Part shown: piece after piece, positions 33,129 to 46,600 of the stretch
Position numbering within the stretch: position 1 is the stretch's first letter
How the letters are laid out: each line of letters opens with the position of its first letter
Assembly: GCA_038277395.1 (NCBI GenBank)
Contig: CM076191.1
Coordinates: forward strand, 98,629,588-98,693,587
Length of the DNA: 64,000 bases
DNA from: Dryocosmus kuriphilus
Lineage: Eukaryota; Arthropoda; Insecta; Hymenoptera; Cynipidae
Direction of reading: 5' to 3'
Made by a program: the position numbers and the translations under genes
The notes under the pieces: generated by a model
Database searches by the model: none
Told to the model about the DNA's origin: nothing
What the model saw: only the letters and a program-made list of their open reading frames with translations

Positions 33129-34963
33129 CTTTATACTCTTGTTATAACGTATGGGGGTTTTGTTTTAATCATGAAAAATATTATTAAAAATCAAGAATTA
33201 AATTTTCCGGTGAAACTATGCGAGGTGCGAAAAAAATCTTCAGATGAAAAATTATTTATGTGAAAAAGGTTTACATATTTGCATCAGACCATTTTTTGAT
33301 AAGACACATAGTTTTTGTTTTCATCGTGAAAAATGTTACGAAAAATAAAAAAAATTTATTTTCATCAAAATTGCAAAAAAAATATGTTTTGGACAAAACT
33401 GTATTCGAGTGTGAAGCGCGAGACACATGATGAGAATGGATTTGTTAAAGCCGAAGGAGCTTTAACGAAAAATTCAAAATTACCATAGTCAGACCATAGT
33501 ACACTGGTGAATGGTTCGATCTTTAATTCCAGAAGGTCTTTCCGCACAAATGTAGAGGGGTGTACAAACACGGAGTGCGTAGTACGAGGTAAATAACGTA
33601 TCGAGCTCGAAACGCGAGTGTAGAATATACTTGCATGAAAACCAAGGAAAAGGTCAATTTCATTCGCCCAATTTCTTTAACTTTTTATTTCAAAATAAGC
33701 TCAAAATATTAAAAAGAACTAGAAAAAAGAATATTAAGATTTCATTTTTTTAAAGAAGAATCTAATAGATTTTTTCATTTTAGGCTTAAAATTTTCGGAA
33801 GTATCCCCAAAACAGAATCAAAAAGAAACCGAAATGTTGAAACTCTTTTCAGTGAAAATTGGTTCAGGTTTAGGCGTGCACTGTTTACAATTTGCGTAAT
33901 TTTACGGTACAAAAATGTAGTAAATTCCAAAAGCTTTTGTAAAATTTGATGCGATTTTGAAAATTTTTACACCTGAATTTGAACATTCAAAACGTGTCTG
34001 AAATTTCAAACTGATGACTTGGAAAATTGTAAACATGTTAGAAATTTTAAAGCTGTCATTTAAATTTTGAAAAAAAAAATGGTTTTGAAATGTACATTCT
34101 ACTGTTATCGAAATTTCACTACAATAATCGAAAGTTAAATAATCTCGTAAAATGTAATATTTGCACTGACACCTAAAGTGCTTGTATTTGATATTTCCAA
34201 AAAGTAAATGAAGTTTCATATGTATGGAAATTTCAAGTATTCTTTAAAATTCAAATACCAACTTTAAAAAATGTGAGTAGATGAGGAATGATTTTGGCCC
34301 TTACTTTGTCTTCTGTTCTTCGCTGGGTCTGTTTCTCTGATGAGGATTCTTTCATCCCAAATGGAACCGATTAAAACAATAAAATGTTATGCCTCCATGT
34401 TAAGGTACTTTTAATAAATTTTCTAATGTTTAGGAGTCGATTTGAGGTGTGATCTCTTTGTAACCGGAGTGAAATCAACATGTCAAATTCGAAATTTAAA
34501 TCAGAAAAACGTTGGAAATTATATTAAATCCGTGAAAAAATCCATTCTCGAATTATATTGTAAATTTTGGTACCTTCACTCAATTGCTCATAACTCTGTC
34601 GGGTCGTTTCGGGTTCTCGCATTGCGGGTCGTCGAGTTAATCTGCAAGCAACCCGCAAACACATAATCAAAGTAAATAGCATTTTCAGGTTAAACAAAAC
34701 AAGACCAAACCAAAATTAAAATAAATAAATTTGAAAATGATTTTTAGGCAGATTGCGCATTGATAAGGTTTCTTTTAATCTATGTCCCGCTTTTTTGCGA
34801 TTTTTCTTCACTTAGTAGTTGAGAGTAGAATATAAGTGACGAAATTAAGCGCGGCCTTCGTAAATGAAACGCTAATAGGTATTGACGCTCAAACGAAGTG
34901 GTTCAAATGTACATTTTCCAAAAATATACAAGTTGGGATATTGAAACGATTAGTTTTAGAGAA

Positions 34964-35005
<42 letters not shown>

Positions 35006-35574
35006 AAAGGAATCCGCACTTCTACCGTAATTATAGGTTGAACATACCTGCAGTCATTCAGTTTAAAGTTTCGAGACATTGTACAGAGTCCTGAGACATT
35101 TATTATATACGTATATGTATAGCTCTGAACAAGAAAAATATGCTTTCAAATGAGCCTTACAATAATCGGATTATTGGAGGCATCTTCTTATCATTCTAAT
35201 CCTTTTTGGGTAATTCGTTACATATAATTACATTTTGGATTTTCTGTTTTAGAATCACTTTTTCTGAAAACCGAGCTTTATTAAAACGCAAATTTTTATT
35301 TCTGCCCTTAGATAATTTGCACATAAAATGTTTTCTTTTTGTTGAGAACATGCTTCTAAAAGAAGATTTCATTCGTTATTCAAAATTTCGCAAAATATAA
35401 TTTGCTTTTTAATTAAACTAGCAAAATCGTTCACGCGCCACGCGAGTTTATTTTTTTGTGTTCAAGGGAAAAATAATTTTTAATGTAAGTTCAACTGTTC
35501 TCGACTCAAAAAAATATAAACTTATCAACGACTGTGTAAGATTAAACCATGTTGCGTTTACATTTAAAATATTA
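33129..35574. other. AT-rich spacer with a G41 run
   Basis: No gene is recognised. A homopolymer of 41 G occupies 34,964-35,004. Around 33,150-33,370, related phrases (TTTTxATCxTGAAAAATxTTA) recur about 150 bp apart, hinting at old duplication. Short open frames are motif-free. Confidence 0.45.
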
Positions 35575-35687
35575 TACAGTCTGTTCCACAAGAAAGAATA
35601 CGCGTTTTCTCGAAAAGTTTTAAAGAATTTTGTTCGTTTCTTTTTTGGCCTGACTGTACGTTTCAAGGGCAAGAGCGGAACTGCCGA

Positions 35688-36138
35688 TCTGGTTCAGACA
35701 AACGTCTACGAGCACCCGTTCTGCTAGCGCTTTTTGATTCCCCGCATGCGCAATGAATACGTTCACTTGCTTCTTCCAGCCTTCCAGCGCGGTTAGAAAG
35801 GGAGTTGGAAAGGGAGTTGGAAATGGGGTTGGAAAGGGAGTTGCTTCTTCCAGCATATAATATTTTATATAAGTTTTATTCTGATATTTCTTAAAACATA
35901 TACGTTTTTACTAATACTTTCTTCATTTCATAACTGAATTAAATTTTTTTATCAATATTATACAACCCATTTCCACCCTCATTTCCAACTCCCTTTCCAA
36001 CCCCATTTCCAACTCCCTTTCCAACTCCCTTTCCAACCGCGCTGGAAGGCTGGAAGAAGCAAGTGAACGTATTCATTGCGCATGCGTGGAATCAAAAAGC
36101 TAGCAGAACGGGTGCCCGTAGACGTTTGTCTGGTTCAG
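35688..36138. mobile_element. Hairpin element inserted in the Tc1 leader
   Basis: Arms of about 160 bp (35,696-35,855 and 35,970-36,130) are inverse copies around a 115-bp AT-rich loop. The arm ends read GACAAACGTC. TCTGGTTCAG is repeated directly at 35,688-35,697 and 36,129-36,138, a candidate target duplication of 7-10 bp. The inner arm has four 12-bp units of AAAGGGAGTTGG. A hAT- or MULE-type MITE would fit that duplication length; this is inferred. Confidence 0.6.
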
Positions 36139-36176
36139 TCTCATTCGAAGTATCGGATAGTGAACAAGTTTGCGCA

Positions 36177-37176
36177 ATGAGTGCAGTGTACGCTAAACGG
36201 TTCGAAGCTGTGTTTTTGTGCAGCAATGCACACGGACCAAAACTTTCATACTCAGCTGCTGCTAAAGTGCTTAAAAAGTCTAAGTACTTCGTGCAGAAGT
36301 GGGTGGAGCGGTATAGGGACACAAAAACTGTTGACGATCTTCCAGCAAAAAGAGAAACGCGAGCAACGTCCAGCAAGGAGGATAAGGGGATCATCGCACT
36401 ATTCAAGCGCAACCCCACTCTACGGCTGCGCGAAGCCAAGGCTAAGCTAGCGGAGAAGGGATTAGACGTTAGTATAAACACCATAAGATGCAGATCAGCT
36501 GAGGAAAACATGCAGTACCGTAGCACGAGGCAGAAACCCCTGCTCTCAGAAGTGCACATGCAAAAACGGGTGTCATGGGCTATGGAAAATAATGATCGCG
36601 ATTGGTCAAATGTGATTTTTTCCGACGAAGCATCCTTTTGGGCATGGGTTTCAATAAAAACGTGCCTGGTCAGGCAAAGGTGAGCGGTTCCTCCAGCGAA
36701 CTGTTAAACATCCAGTAAAGATCCATGTTTGGGGATGCTTCTCACAGCGCGGTTTTGGCTGTTTAGAGCTGTTCACTGAGAACCTGAACGCGGAAAAAAT
36801 GGTCAAAATCTACAAGCATGGTCTTCTGAGGTCTGCAGAAAAGATGTTTGGAGCCAATAATGAGGTTTGGATCCTTCAAGAGGACAACGATGCCAAACAT
36901 TGCAGTCGCCTCTGCAAGAACTGGAAAGCTGAAAATGGCGTCGTCACCTTGGCCTGGCATTCACAATCTCCTGATGCCAATCCGATTGAAAATGTGTGGA
37001 GTGTCGTTAAGAGAAAACTTGCAGGAAGGCGTGTATTCACCCTCAAGCAGCTCTCTCGACGAACTAGAGAGGTGTGGCGCTCTCTATCTTTAGAATATGT
37101 TGAAAAATTAGTCGAGAGCATGCCCAGAAGATGCCAGGCCATTATCGAGAATAATGGCGATTGGAGCATTTATTAA
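36177..37176 (+). pseudogene. Tc1-like transposase, one frameshift
   Basis: The enzyme would bind the element ends through paired helix-turn-helix motifs and catalyse cut-and-paste at TA. I place the start at the ATG at 36,177 (MSAVYAKRFEAVFLCSNAHG) because upstream sequence in frame belongs to the inserted hairpin. SYSAAAKVLKKSKYFVQKWV is the first HTH and LREAKAKLAEKGLDVSINTI the second. The first catalytic Asp is in NVIFSDEASFW. A one-base shift near 36,655-36,660 moves the frame to RAWSGKGERFLQR and HPVKIHVWGCFSQRGFG. The second Asp is in LQEDNDAKHCS and the Glu in SQSPDANPIENVW, with 34 residues between, so DD34E. Total about 333 codons, normal for Tc1. Only the frameshift disables it. 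Confidence 0.9.
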
Positions 37177-37287
37177 GGTAAGTCCTCCCTAACTTTTAAA
37201 ACTTTTTTTCATGCTAAAAAAGAAAAATAAAGTTTTCTTTAAAACTTGTCGAGAAAACGCGTATTCTTTCTTGTGGAACAGACTGTA

Positions 37288-38854
37288 CCTTTTCAATGAA
37301 TATGATTGTGTAGAATCAAACGGTGTAGCGTTTGCGTTGTAGAGTTTTCAGATATAGAGTTTGATTTTGTAGAATCGCTATCGCCCCGATTTATAGAGTC
37401 TGATATTCCTGCCAACCCTGAGATGAAAATGATCAAGGCTTTAAGAATGTGTAACTTTACTTTTTGTTATATTATGATATTTTAATGATTCAAGTTCAAG
37501 GGACTTAGACGATTTTAAAGATCAAGGGTTGTACAAAAGGTAAATTAGCCTACAAAGTTAATATGACTTTGGATCACGTCTGAAATGCCAAAACGTTGTA
37601 CTGGGCCGGTCATGGTGCTTGCCTTACACAGGTGCTTTAGGACCTAAAAAAAAATGAAAAATGGGGATTTTTCAGTTCTGCGCAATAAGGCATACATGAC
37701 TTTGACTGTAAAAATTAAGAGCGACAATTTTTTTTTAAATTTTCTAATCGGTTGTTACCTTTGTTTCGGCTCTTAGAATGGAAAACTCAAATTTTTTGCA
37801 ATTTAAAGAAAATTTTCTCAATTCAAGATTTTTTGAAGTTGTGCAAAAAAACATGTTTTTTGGAATTGAGTTAAATGCACACTTTTTTGGAAAAGATTCA
37901 ATACTTCGAACTTGAAATTTCTTCATTTTGAATCGAAGCAACATTCCATTATTATTTTTCTTTCATGACAAACAAATATTTTCGTGGTTTTTAAAGCGTT
38001 TCAGGAAAAAAAAAAAAAAAATTCAAAAATTGAAAATCACGAACAACATTGTTTTGTATGATATAAAAAGCAAAATAATAGAATGTTTTTTCGATTAAAG
38101 CTAAAGAAATTTCAGGTTCGACATATTCATTATTCTGGTTTTTCCAGAAAAGTGCGCATGGTACTCAATAAAAAAAACATTTTTTTTGCAGTACAGCGCC
38201 TATTCTATTGAAAATTTAGGATTAGGATTATACGAGTAATCCCCCCCCCCCCCCCCCCCCACACACACACTCACTGTTTTCCTATAACGTATATTTCTAA
38301 CTCACAGATATTATTTTAACTCTGCATTACATACACCACTTGTTTCAAGCAATATTTCATTTGAAAATAAATATATAAATAGACAATTTCTCAAATGGTA
38401 GGTAATTTGTTAAACATACTTGCGAAGTATCATGAGAATTTAATATCAATAATTAACTTAACTGTCATTGTATACAAAAGTATCAAAATAATTATTTAAG
38501 AAATTTATTAAATGGTATTAACTATTGATTTTTATCATTTTGGAAAATTTAAATGGTGTGACACTTTTCTCGAAAAACAGAACGATTATAGATTTTTTGT
38601 AATTTTGTGAGGTTGTTAAACACGTGTACGTTTTTGTTGCTTCCCTTCAAATCAATCATCTTTGTAGGCGATAGAGCCTTAAGTAAAATAATTTCTTTTG
38701 TAATTTTTGTAATTTAAAGTTTGATTTTTATACGACCGTCCATAATCGCGCGTTCATCTTTTATCGATTTCGCGAAGCGCGAGCGCCGTAAATAATGTAT
38801 AGTTTCGAAGCGCGAGTTGCGCCTTAGGCGCGCTCATACTGCGCGCGAAAGAAT
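37288..38854. other. AT-rich spacer before the satellite
   Basis: No gene is recognised. C20 followed by (CA)n lies at 38,241-38,270. The last ~120 bp become GC-rich (GCGAAGCGCGAGCGCCG, TTGCGCCTTAGGCGCGC) just before the first satellite unit. Confidence 0.5.
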
Positions 38855-41800
38855 GTTTTTTTATTTTGTATGTATTTGGACCGTCTACGTTGATGGAAGC
38901 GCTGTAGCCCGGAGTTTTTGTCGATTTCGACCAACGCGCGGGCACTTTTTTTACCAATATTATAGTTTTCGATGGTATCTCTGGACTATATGTTGAAAAA
39001 TATAAACATTAAAAGAGGTACACTTTTTAATTTTGTATGTATTTAGACCGTCTACGTTGATGGAAGCGCTGGTTTCCCGGAGTTTTTGTCGATTTCGACC
39101 AACGCGCGGGCACTTTTTTACCAATATTATAGTTTGCGATGGTATCTCTGGACTATATGTTGAAAAATATAAACATTAAAAGAGGTACACTTTTTGATTT
39201 TGTATGTATTTGGACCGTCTACGTTGATGGAAGCGCTGGTGCCCGGAGTTTTTGTCGATTTCGACCAACGCGCGGGCACTTTTTTACCAATATTATAGTT
39301 TGCGATGGTATCTCTGGACTATATGTTGAAAAATATAAACATTAAAAGAGGTACACTTTTTTAATTTTGTATGTATTTGGACCGTCTACGTTGATGGAAG
39401 CGCTGGTGCCCGGAGTTTTTGTCGATTTCGACCAACGCGCGGGCACTTTTTTACCAATATTATAGTTTGCGATGGTATCTCTGGACTATATGTTGAAAAA
39501 TATAAACATTAAAAGAGGTACACTTTTTTGATTTTGTATGTATTTGGACCGTCTACGTTGATGGAAGCGCTGGTGCCCGGAGTTTTTGTCGATTTCGACC
39601 AACGCGCGGGCACTTTTTTACCAATATTATAGTTTGCGATGGTATCTCTGGACTATATGTTGAAAAATATAAACATTAAAAGAGGTACACTTTTTTGATT
39701 TTGTATGTATTTGGACCGTCTACTTTGATGGAAGCGCTGGTGCCCGGAGTTTTTGTCGATTTCGACCAACGCGCGGGCACTTTTTTACCAATATTATAGT
39801 TTGCGATGGTATCTCTGGACTATATGTTGAAAAATATAAACATTAAAAGAGGTACACTTTTTTGATTTTGTATGTATTTGGACCGTCTACGTTGATGGAA
39901 GCGCTGGTGCCCGGAGTTTTTGTCGATTTCGACCAACGCGCGGGCACTTTTTTACCAATATTATAGTTTGCGATGGTATCTCTGGACTATATGTTGAAAA
40001 ATATAAACATTAAAAGAGGTACACTTTTTTGATTTTGTATGTATTTGACCGTCTACGTTGATGGAAGCGCTGGTGCCCGGAGTTTTTTGTCGATTTCGAC
40101 CAACGCGCGGGCACTTTTTTTACCAATATTATAGTTTGCGATGGTATCTCTGGACTATATGTTGAAAAATATAAACATTAAAAGAGGTACACTTTTTTGA
40201 TTTTGTATGTATTTGGACCGTCTACGTTGATGGAAGCGCTGGTGCCCGGAGTTTTTGTCGATTTCGACCAACGCGCGGGCACTTTTTTACCAATATTATA
40301 GTTTGCGATGGTATCTCTGGACTATATGTTGAAAAATATAAACATTAAAAGAGGTACACTTTTTTGATTTTGTATGTATTTGGACCGTCTACGTTGATGG
40401 AAGCGCTGGTGCCCGGAGTTTTTGTCGATTTCGACCAACGCGCGGGCACTTTTTTACCAATATTATAGTTTGCGATGGTATCTCTGGACTATATGTTGAA
40501 AAATATAAACATTAAAAGAGGTACACTTTTTTGATTTTGTATGTATTTGGACCGTCTACGTTGATGGAAGCGCTGGTTCCCGGAGTTTTTGTCGATTTCG
40601 ACCAACGCGCGGGCACTTTTTTACCAATATTATAGTTTGCGATGGTATCTCTGGACTATATGTTGAAAAATATAAACATTAAAAGAGGTACACTTTTTTT
40701 TTTTGTATGTATATTTGGACCGTCTACGTTGATGGAAGCGCTGGTGCCCGGAGTTTTTGTCGATTTCGACCAACGCGCGGGCACTTTTTTTTACCAATAT
40801 TATAGTTTGCGATGGTATCTCTGGACTATATGTTGAAAAATATAAACATTAAAAGAGGTACACTTTTTTGATTTTGTATGTATTTGGACCGTCTACGTTG
40901 ATGGAAGCGCTGGTGCCCGGAGTTTTTGTCGATTTCGACCAACGCGCGGGCACTTTTTTTTACCAATATTATAGTTTGCGATGGTATCTCTGGACTATAT
41001 GTTGAAAAATATAAACATTAAAAGAGGTACACTTTTTTGATTTTGTATGTATTTGGACCGTCTACGTTGATGGAAGCGCTGGTGCCCGGAGTTTTTGTCG
41101 ATTTCGACCAACGCGCGGGCACTTTTTTTACCAATATTATAGTTTGCGATGGTATCTCTGGACTATATGTTGAAAAATATAAACATTAAAAGAGGTACAC
41201 TTTTTTGATTTTGTATATGTATTTGGACCGTCTACGTTGATGGAAGCGCTGGTGCCCGGAGTTTTTTGTCGATTTCGACCAACGCGCGGGCACTTTTTTA
41301 CCAATATTATAGTTTTGCGATGGTATCTCTGGACTATATGTTGAAAAATATAAACATTAAAAGAGGTACACTTTTTTGATTTTGTATGTATTTGGACCGT
41401 CTACGTTGATGGAAGCGCTGGTGCCCGGAGTTTTTGTCGATTTCGACCAACGCGCGGGCACTTTTTTACCAATATTATAGTTTGCGATGGTATCTCTGGA
41501 CTATATGTTGAAAAATATAAACATTAAAAGAGGTACACTTTTTTGATTTTGTATATGTATTTGGACCGTCTACGTTGATGGAAGCGCTGGTGCCCGGAGT
41601 TTTTGTCGATTTCGACCAACGCGCGGGCACTTTTTTACCAATATTATAGTTTGCGATGGTATCTCTGGACTATATGTTGAAAAATATAAACATTAAAAGA
41701 GGTACACTTTTTTTGATTTTGTATGTATTTGGACCGTCTACGTTGATGGAAGCGCTGGTGCCCGGAGTTTTTGTCGATTTCGACCAACGCGCGGGCACTT

Positions 41801-43675
41801 TTTTTACCAATATTATAGTTTGCGATGGTATCTCTGGACTATATGTTGAAAAATATAAACATTAAAAGAGGTACACTTTTTTGGTTTTGTGTATGTATTT
41901 GGACCGTCTACGTTGATGGAAGCGCTGGTGCCCGGAGTTTTTGTCGATTTCGACCAACGCGCGGGCACTTTTTTTTACCAATATTATAGTTTGCGATGGT
42001 ATCTCTGGACTATATGTTGAAAAATATAAACATTAAAAGAGGTACACTTTTTTGATTTTGTATGTATTTGGACCGTCTACGTTGATGGAAGCGCTGGTGC
42101 CCGGAGTTTTTGTCGATTTCGACCAACGCGCGGGCACTTTTTTTACCAATATTATAGTTTGCGATGGTATCTCTGGACTATATGTTGAAAAATATAAACA
42201 TTAAAAAGGTACACTTTTTTTTGATTTTGTATGTATTTGGACCGTCTACGTTGATGGAAGCGCTGGTGCCCGGAGTTTTTGTCGATTTCGACCAACGCGC
42301 GGGCACTTTTTTACCAATATTATAGTTTGCGATGGTATCGCTGGGACTATATGTTGAAAAATATAAACATTAAAAGAGGTACACTTTTTTGATTTTGTAT
42401 ATGTATTTGGACCGTCTACGTTGATGGAAGCGCTGGTGCCCGGAGTTTTTGTCGATTTCGACCAACGCGCGGGCACTTTTTTACCAATATTATAGTTTGC
42501 GATGGTATCTCTGGACTATATGTTGAAAAATATAAACATTAAAAGAGGTACACTTTTTTTGATTTTGTATGTATTTTTAGACCGTCTACGTTGATGGAAG
42601 CGCTGGTGCCCGGAGTTTTTGTCGATTTCGACCAACGCGCGGGCACTTTTTTACCAATATTATAGTTTGCGATGGTATCTCTGGACTATATGTTGAAAAA
42701 TATAACATTAAAAGAGGTACACTTTTTTGATTTTGTATGTATTTGGACCGTCTACGTTGATGGAAGCGCTGGTTGCCCCGGAGTTTTTGTCGATTTCGAC
42801 CAACGCGCGGGCACTTTTTTACCAATATTATAGTTTGCGATGGTATCTCTGGACTATATGTTGAAAAATATAAACATTAAAAGAGGTACACTTTTTTGGT
42901 TTTGTATGTATTTGGACCGTCTACGTTGATGGAAGCGCTGGTGCCCGGAGTTTTTGTCGATTTCGACCAACGCGCGGGCACTTTTTTACCAATATTATAG
43001 TTTGCGATGGTATCTCTGGACTATATGTTGAAAAATATAAAACATTAAAAGAGGTACACTTTTTTGATTTTGTATGTATTTTGACCGTCTACGTTGATGG
43101 AAGCGCTGGTGCCCGGAGTTTTTGTCGATTTCGACCAACGCGCGGGCACTTTTTTACCAATATTATAGTTTGCGATGGTATCTCTGGACTATATGTTGAA
43201 AAATATAAACATTAAAAGAGGTACACTTTTTTGATTTTGTATGTATTTGGACCGTCTACGTTGATGGAAGCGCTGGTGCCCCGAGTTTTTGTCGATTTCG
43301 ACCAACGCGCGGGCACTTTTTTTACCAATATTATAGTTTGCGATGGTATCTCTGGACTATATGTTGAAAAATATAAACATTAAAAGAGGTACACTTTTTT
43401 GATTTTGTATGTATTTGGACCGTCTACGTTGATGGAAGCGCTGGTTGCCCGGAGTTTTTGTCGATTTCGACCAACGCGCGGGCACTTTTTTACCAATATT
43501 ATAGTTTGCGATGGTATCTCTGGACTATATGTTGAAAAATATAAACATTAAAAGAGGTACACTTTTTTGATTTTGTATGTATTTGGACCGTCTACGTTGA
43601 TGGAAGCGCTGGTGCCCGGAGTTTTTGTCGATTTCGACCAACGCGCGGGCACTTTTTTTACCAATATTATAGTTT
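38855..43675 (+). repeat. Uniform satellite sub-block (TCT/GGTG type)
   Basis: About 29 units of nearly constant length and sequence, with GGTATCTCTGG, GCTGGTGCCCGG, CTATATGTTG and usually GATTTTGTATG. Only isolated one- or two-base differences are seen, for example the first G variant at about 42,337. It begins with two slightly diverged edge units (GCTGTAGCCC, then GGTTTCCC). Confidence 0.85.
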
Positions 43676-46600
43676 GCGATGGTATCGCTGGACTATATGT
43701 TGAAAAATATAAACATTAAAAGAGGTACACTTTTTTTTTTTTTGTATGTATTTTTGGACCGTCTACGTTGATGGAAGCGCTGTTGCCCCCGAGTTTTTTG
43801 TCGATTTCGACCAACGCGCGGGCACTTTTTTTACCAATATTATAGTTTGCGATGGTATCGCTGGACTATATGTTGAAAAATATAAACATTAAAAGAGAGG
43901 TACACTTTTTTTGGTTTTGTATGTATTTGGACCGTCTACGTTGTTGATGGAAGCGCTGGTTGCCCGGAGTTTTTGTCGATTTCGACCAACGCGCGGGCAC
44001 TTTTTTACCAATATTATAGTTTGCGATGGTATCGCTGGACTATATGTTGAAAAATATAAACATTAAAAGAGGTACACTTTTTTGATTTTGTATGTATTTT
44101 TGGACCGTCGTCTACGTTGATGGAAGCGCTGGTTGCCCGGAGTTTTTGTCGATTTCGACCAACGCGCGGGCACTTTTTTACCAATATTATAGTTTGCGAT
44201 GGTATCGCTGGACTATATGTTGAAAAATATAAACATTAAAAGAGGTACACTTTTTTGGTTTTGTATGTATTTAGACCGTCTACGTTGATGGAAGCGCTGG
44301 TGCCCGGAGTTTTTTGTCGATTTCGACCAACGCGCGGGCACTTTTTTACCAATATTATAGTTTGCGATGGTATCGCTGGACTATATATTTGAAAAATATA
44401 AACATTAAAAGAGGTACACTTTTTTGGTTTTGTATGTATTTGGACCGTCTACGTTGATGGAAGCGCTGGTGCCCGGAGTTTTTTGTCGATTTCGACCAAC
44501 GCGCGGGCACTTTTTTTTACCAATATTATAGTTTTTGCGATGGTATCTCTGGACTATATGTTGAAAAATATAAACATTAAAAGAGGTACACTTTTTTGAT
44601 TTTGTATGTATTTAGACCGTCTACGTTGATGGAAGCGCTGGTGCCCGGAGTTTTTGTCGATTTCGACCAACGCGCGGGCACTTTTTTTACCAATATTATA
44701 GTTTGCGATGGTATCGCTGGACTATATGTTGAAAAATATAAACATTAAAAAAGAGGTACACTTTTTTTTTTTTTGTGTATGTGTATTTTTGACCGTCTAC
44801 GTTGATGGAAGCGCTGTTGCCCGGAGTTTTTGTCGATTTCGACCAACGCGCGGGCACTTTTTTACCAATATTATAGTTTGCGATGGTATCGCTGGACTAT
44901 ATTTGAAAAATATAAAACATTAAAAAAAGAGGTACACTTTTTTTTTTTTTGTATGTATTTGGACCGTCTACGTTGATGGAAGCGCTGGTGCCCGGAGTTT
45001 TTGTCGATTTCGACCAACGCGCGGGCACTTTTTTTTTACCAATATTATAGTTTGTTTGCGATGGTATCGCTGGACTATATGTTGAAAAATATAAACATTA
45101 AAAGAGGTACACTTTTTTGATTTTGTATGTATTTTTTGGACCGTCTACGTTGATGGAAGCGCTGGTTGCCCGGAGTTTTTGTCGATTTCGACCAACGCGC
45201 GGGCACTTTTTTACCAATATTATAGTTTGCGATGGTATCGCTGGACTATATGTTGAAAAATATAAACATTAAAAGAGGTACACTTTTTTTTTTTTTTGTA
45301 TGTATTTGGACCGTCTACGTTGATGGAAGCGCTGGTGCCCGGAGTTTTTGTCGATTTCGACCAACGCGCGGGGCACTTTTTTTACCAATATTATAGTTTG
45401 CGATGGTATCGCTGGACTATATGTTGAAAAATATAAACATTAAAAAGAGGTACACTTTTTTGGTTTTGTATGTATTTGGACCGTCTACGTTGATGGAAGC
45501 GCTGGTGCCCGGAGTTTTTGTCGATTTCGACCAACGCGCGGGCACTTTTTTACCAATATTATAGTTTGCGATGGTATCTCTGGACTATATGTTGAAAAAT
45601 ATAAACATTAAAAGAGGTACACTTTTTTGATTTTGTATGTATGTATTTGGACCGTCTACGTTGATGGAAGCGCTGTGCCCGGAGTTTTTGTCGATTTCGA
45701 CCAACGCGCGGGCACTTTTTTACCAATATTATAGTTTGCGATGGTATCTCTGGACTATATGTTGAAAAATATAAACATTAAAAGAGGTACACTTTTTTTG
45801 GTTTTGTATGTATTTGGACCGTCTACGTTGATGGAAGCGCTGTTGCCCGGAGTTTTTGTCGATTTCGACCAACGCGCGGGCACTTTTTTACCAATATTAT
45901 AGTTTGCGATGGTATCTCTGGACTATATGTTGAAAAATATAAAAACATTAAAAGAGGTACACTTTTTTTGATTTTGTATGTATTTTGGACCGTCTACGTT
46001 GATGGAAGCGCTGGTTGCCCGGAGTTTTTGTCGATTTCGACCAACGCGCGGGCACTTTTTTACCAATATTATAGTTTGCGATGGTATCGCTGGACTATAT
46101 GTTGAAAAATATAAACATTAAAAGAGGTACACTTTTTTGATTTTGTATGTATTTGGACCGTCTACGTTGATGGAAGCGCTGTTGCCCGGAGTTTTTGTCG
46201 ATTTCGACCAACGCGCGGGCACTTTTTTACCAATATTTATAGTTTGCGATGGTATCGCTGGACTATATGTTGAAAAATATAAACATTAAAAGAGGTACAC
46301 TTTTTTGATTTTGTATGTATTTGGACCGTCTACGTTGATGGAAGCGCTGGTGCCCGGAGTTTTTGTCGATTTCGACCAACGCGCGGGCACTTTTTTTACC
46401 AATATTATAGTTTGCGATGGTATCGCTGGACTATATGTTGAAAAATATAAACATTAAAAGAGGTACACTTTTTTGATTTTGTATGTATTTGGACCGTCTA
46501 CGTTGATGGAAGCGCTGGTGCCCGGAGTTTTTTTTTCGATTTCGACCAACGCGCGGGCACTTTTTTTTTTACCATTATAGTTTTTGCGATGGTATCGCTG

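Larger units (their letters stand above)
35577..37285 (+). mobile_element. Tc1-like DD34E transposon (inactive)
   Basis: The element begins CAGTCTGTTCCACAAGAAAG and ends with the inverse; the inverted repeat is about 50 bp with one mismatch. TA dinucleotides flank both ends (35,575-35,576 and 37,286-37,287), the Tc1/mariner target duplication. A transposase with one frameshift fills the right part. A ~430-bp hairpin sits in the leader. Good end conservation suggests this is among the younger DNA transposons in the window. Confidence 0.9.

Noticed and set aside
34836..35030. Poly-Gly open frame
   Set aside because: Translation of the G41 homopolymer.
1..38854. tRNA or rRNA genes
   Set aside because: No cloverleaf with box A/B or rRNA core text was seen.
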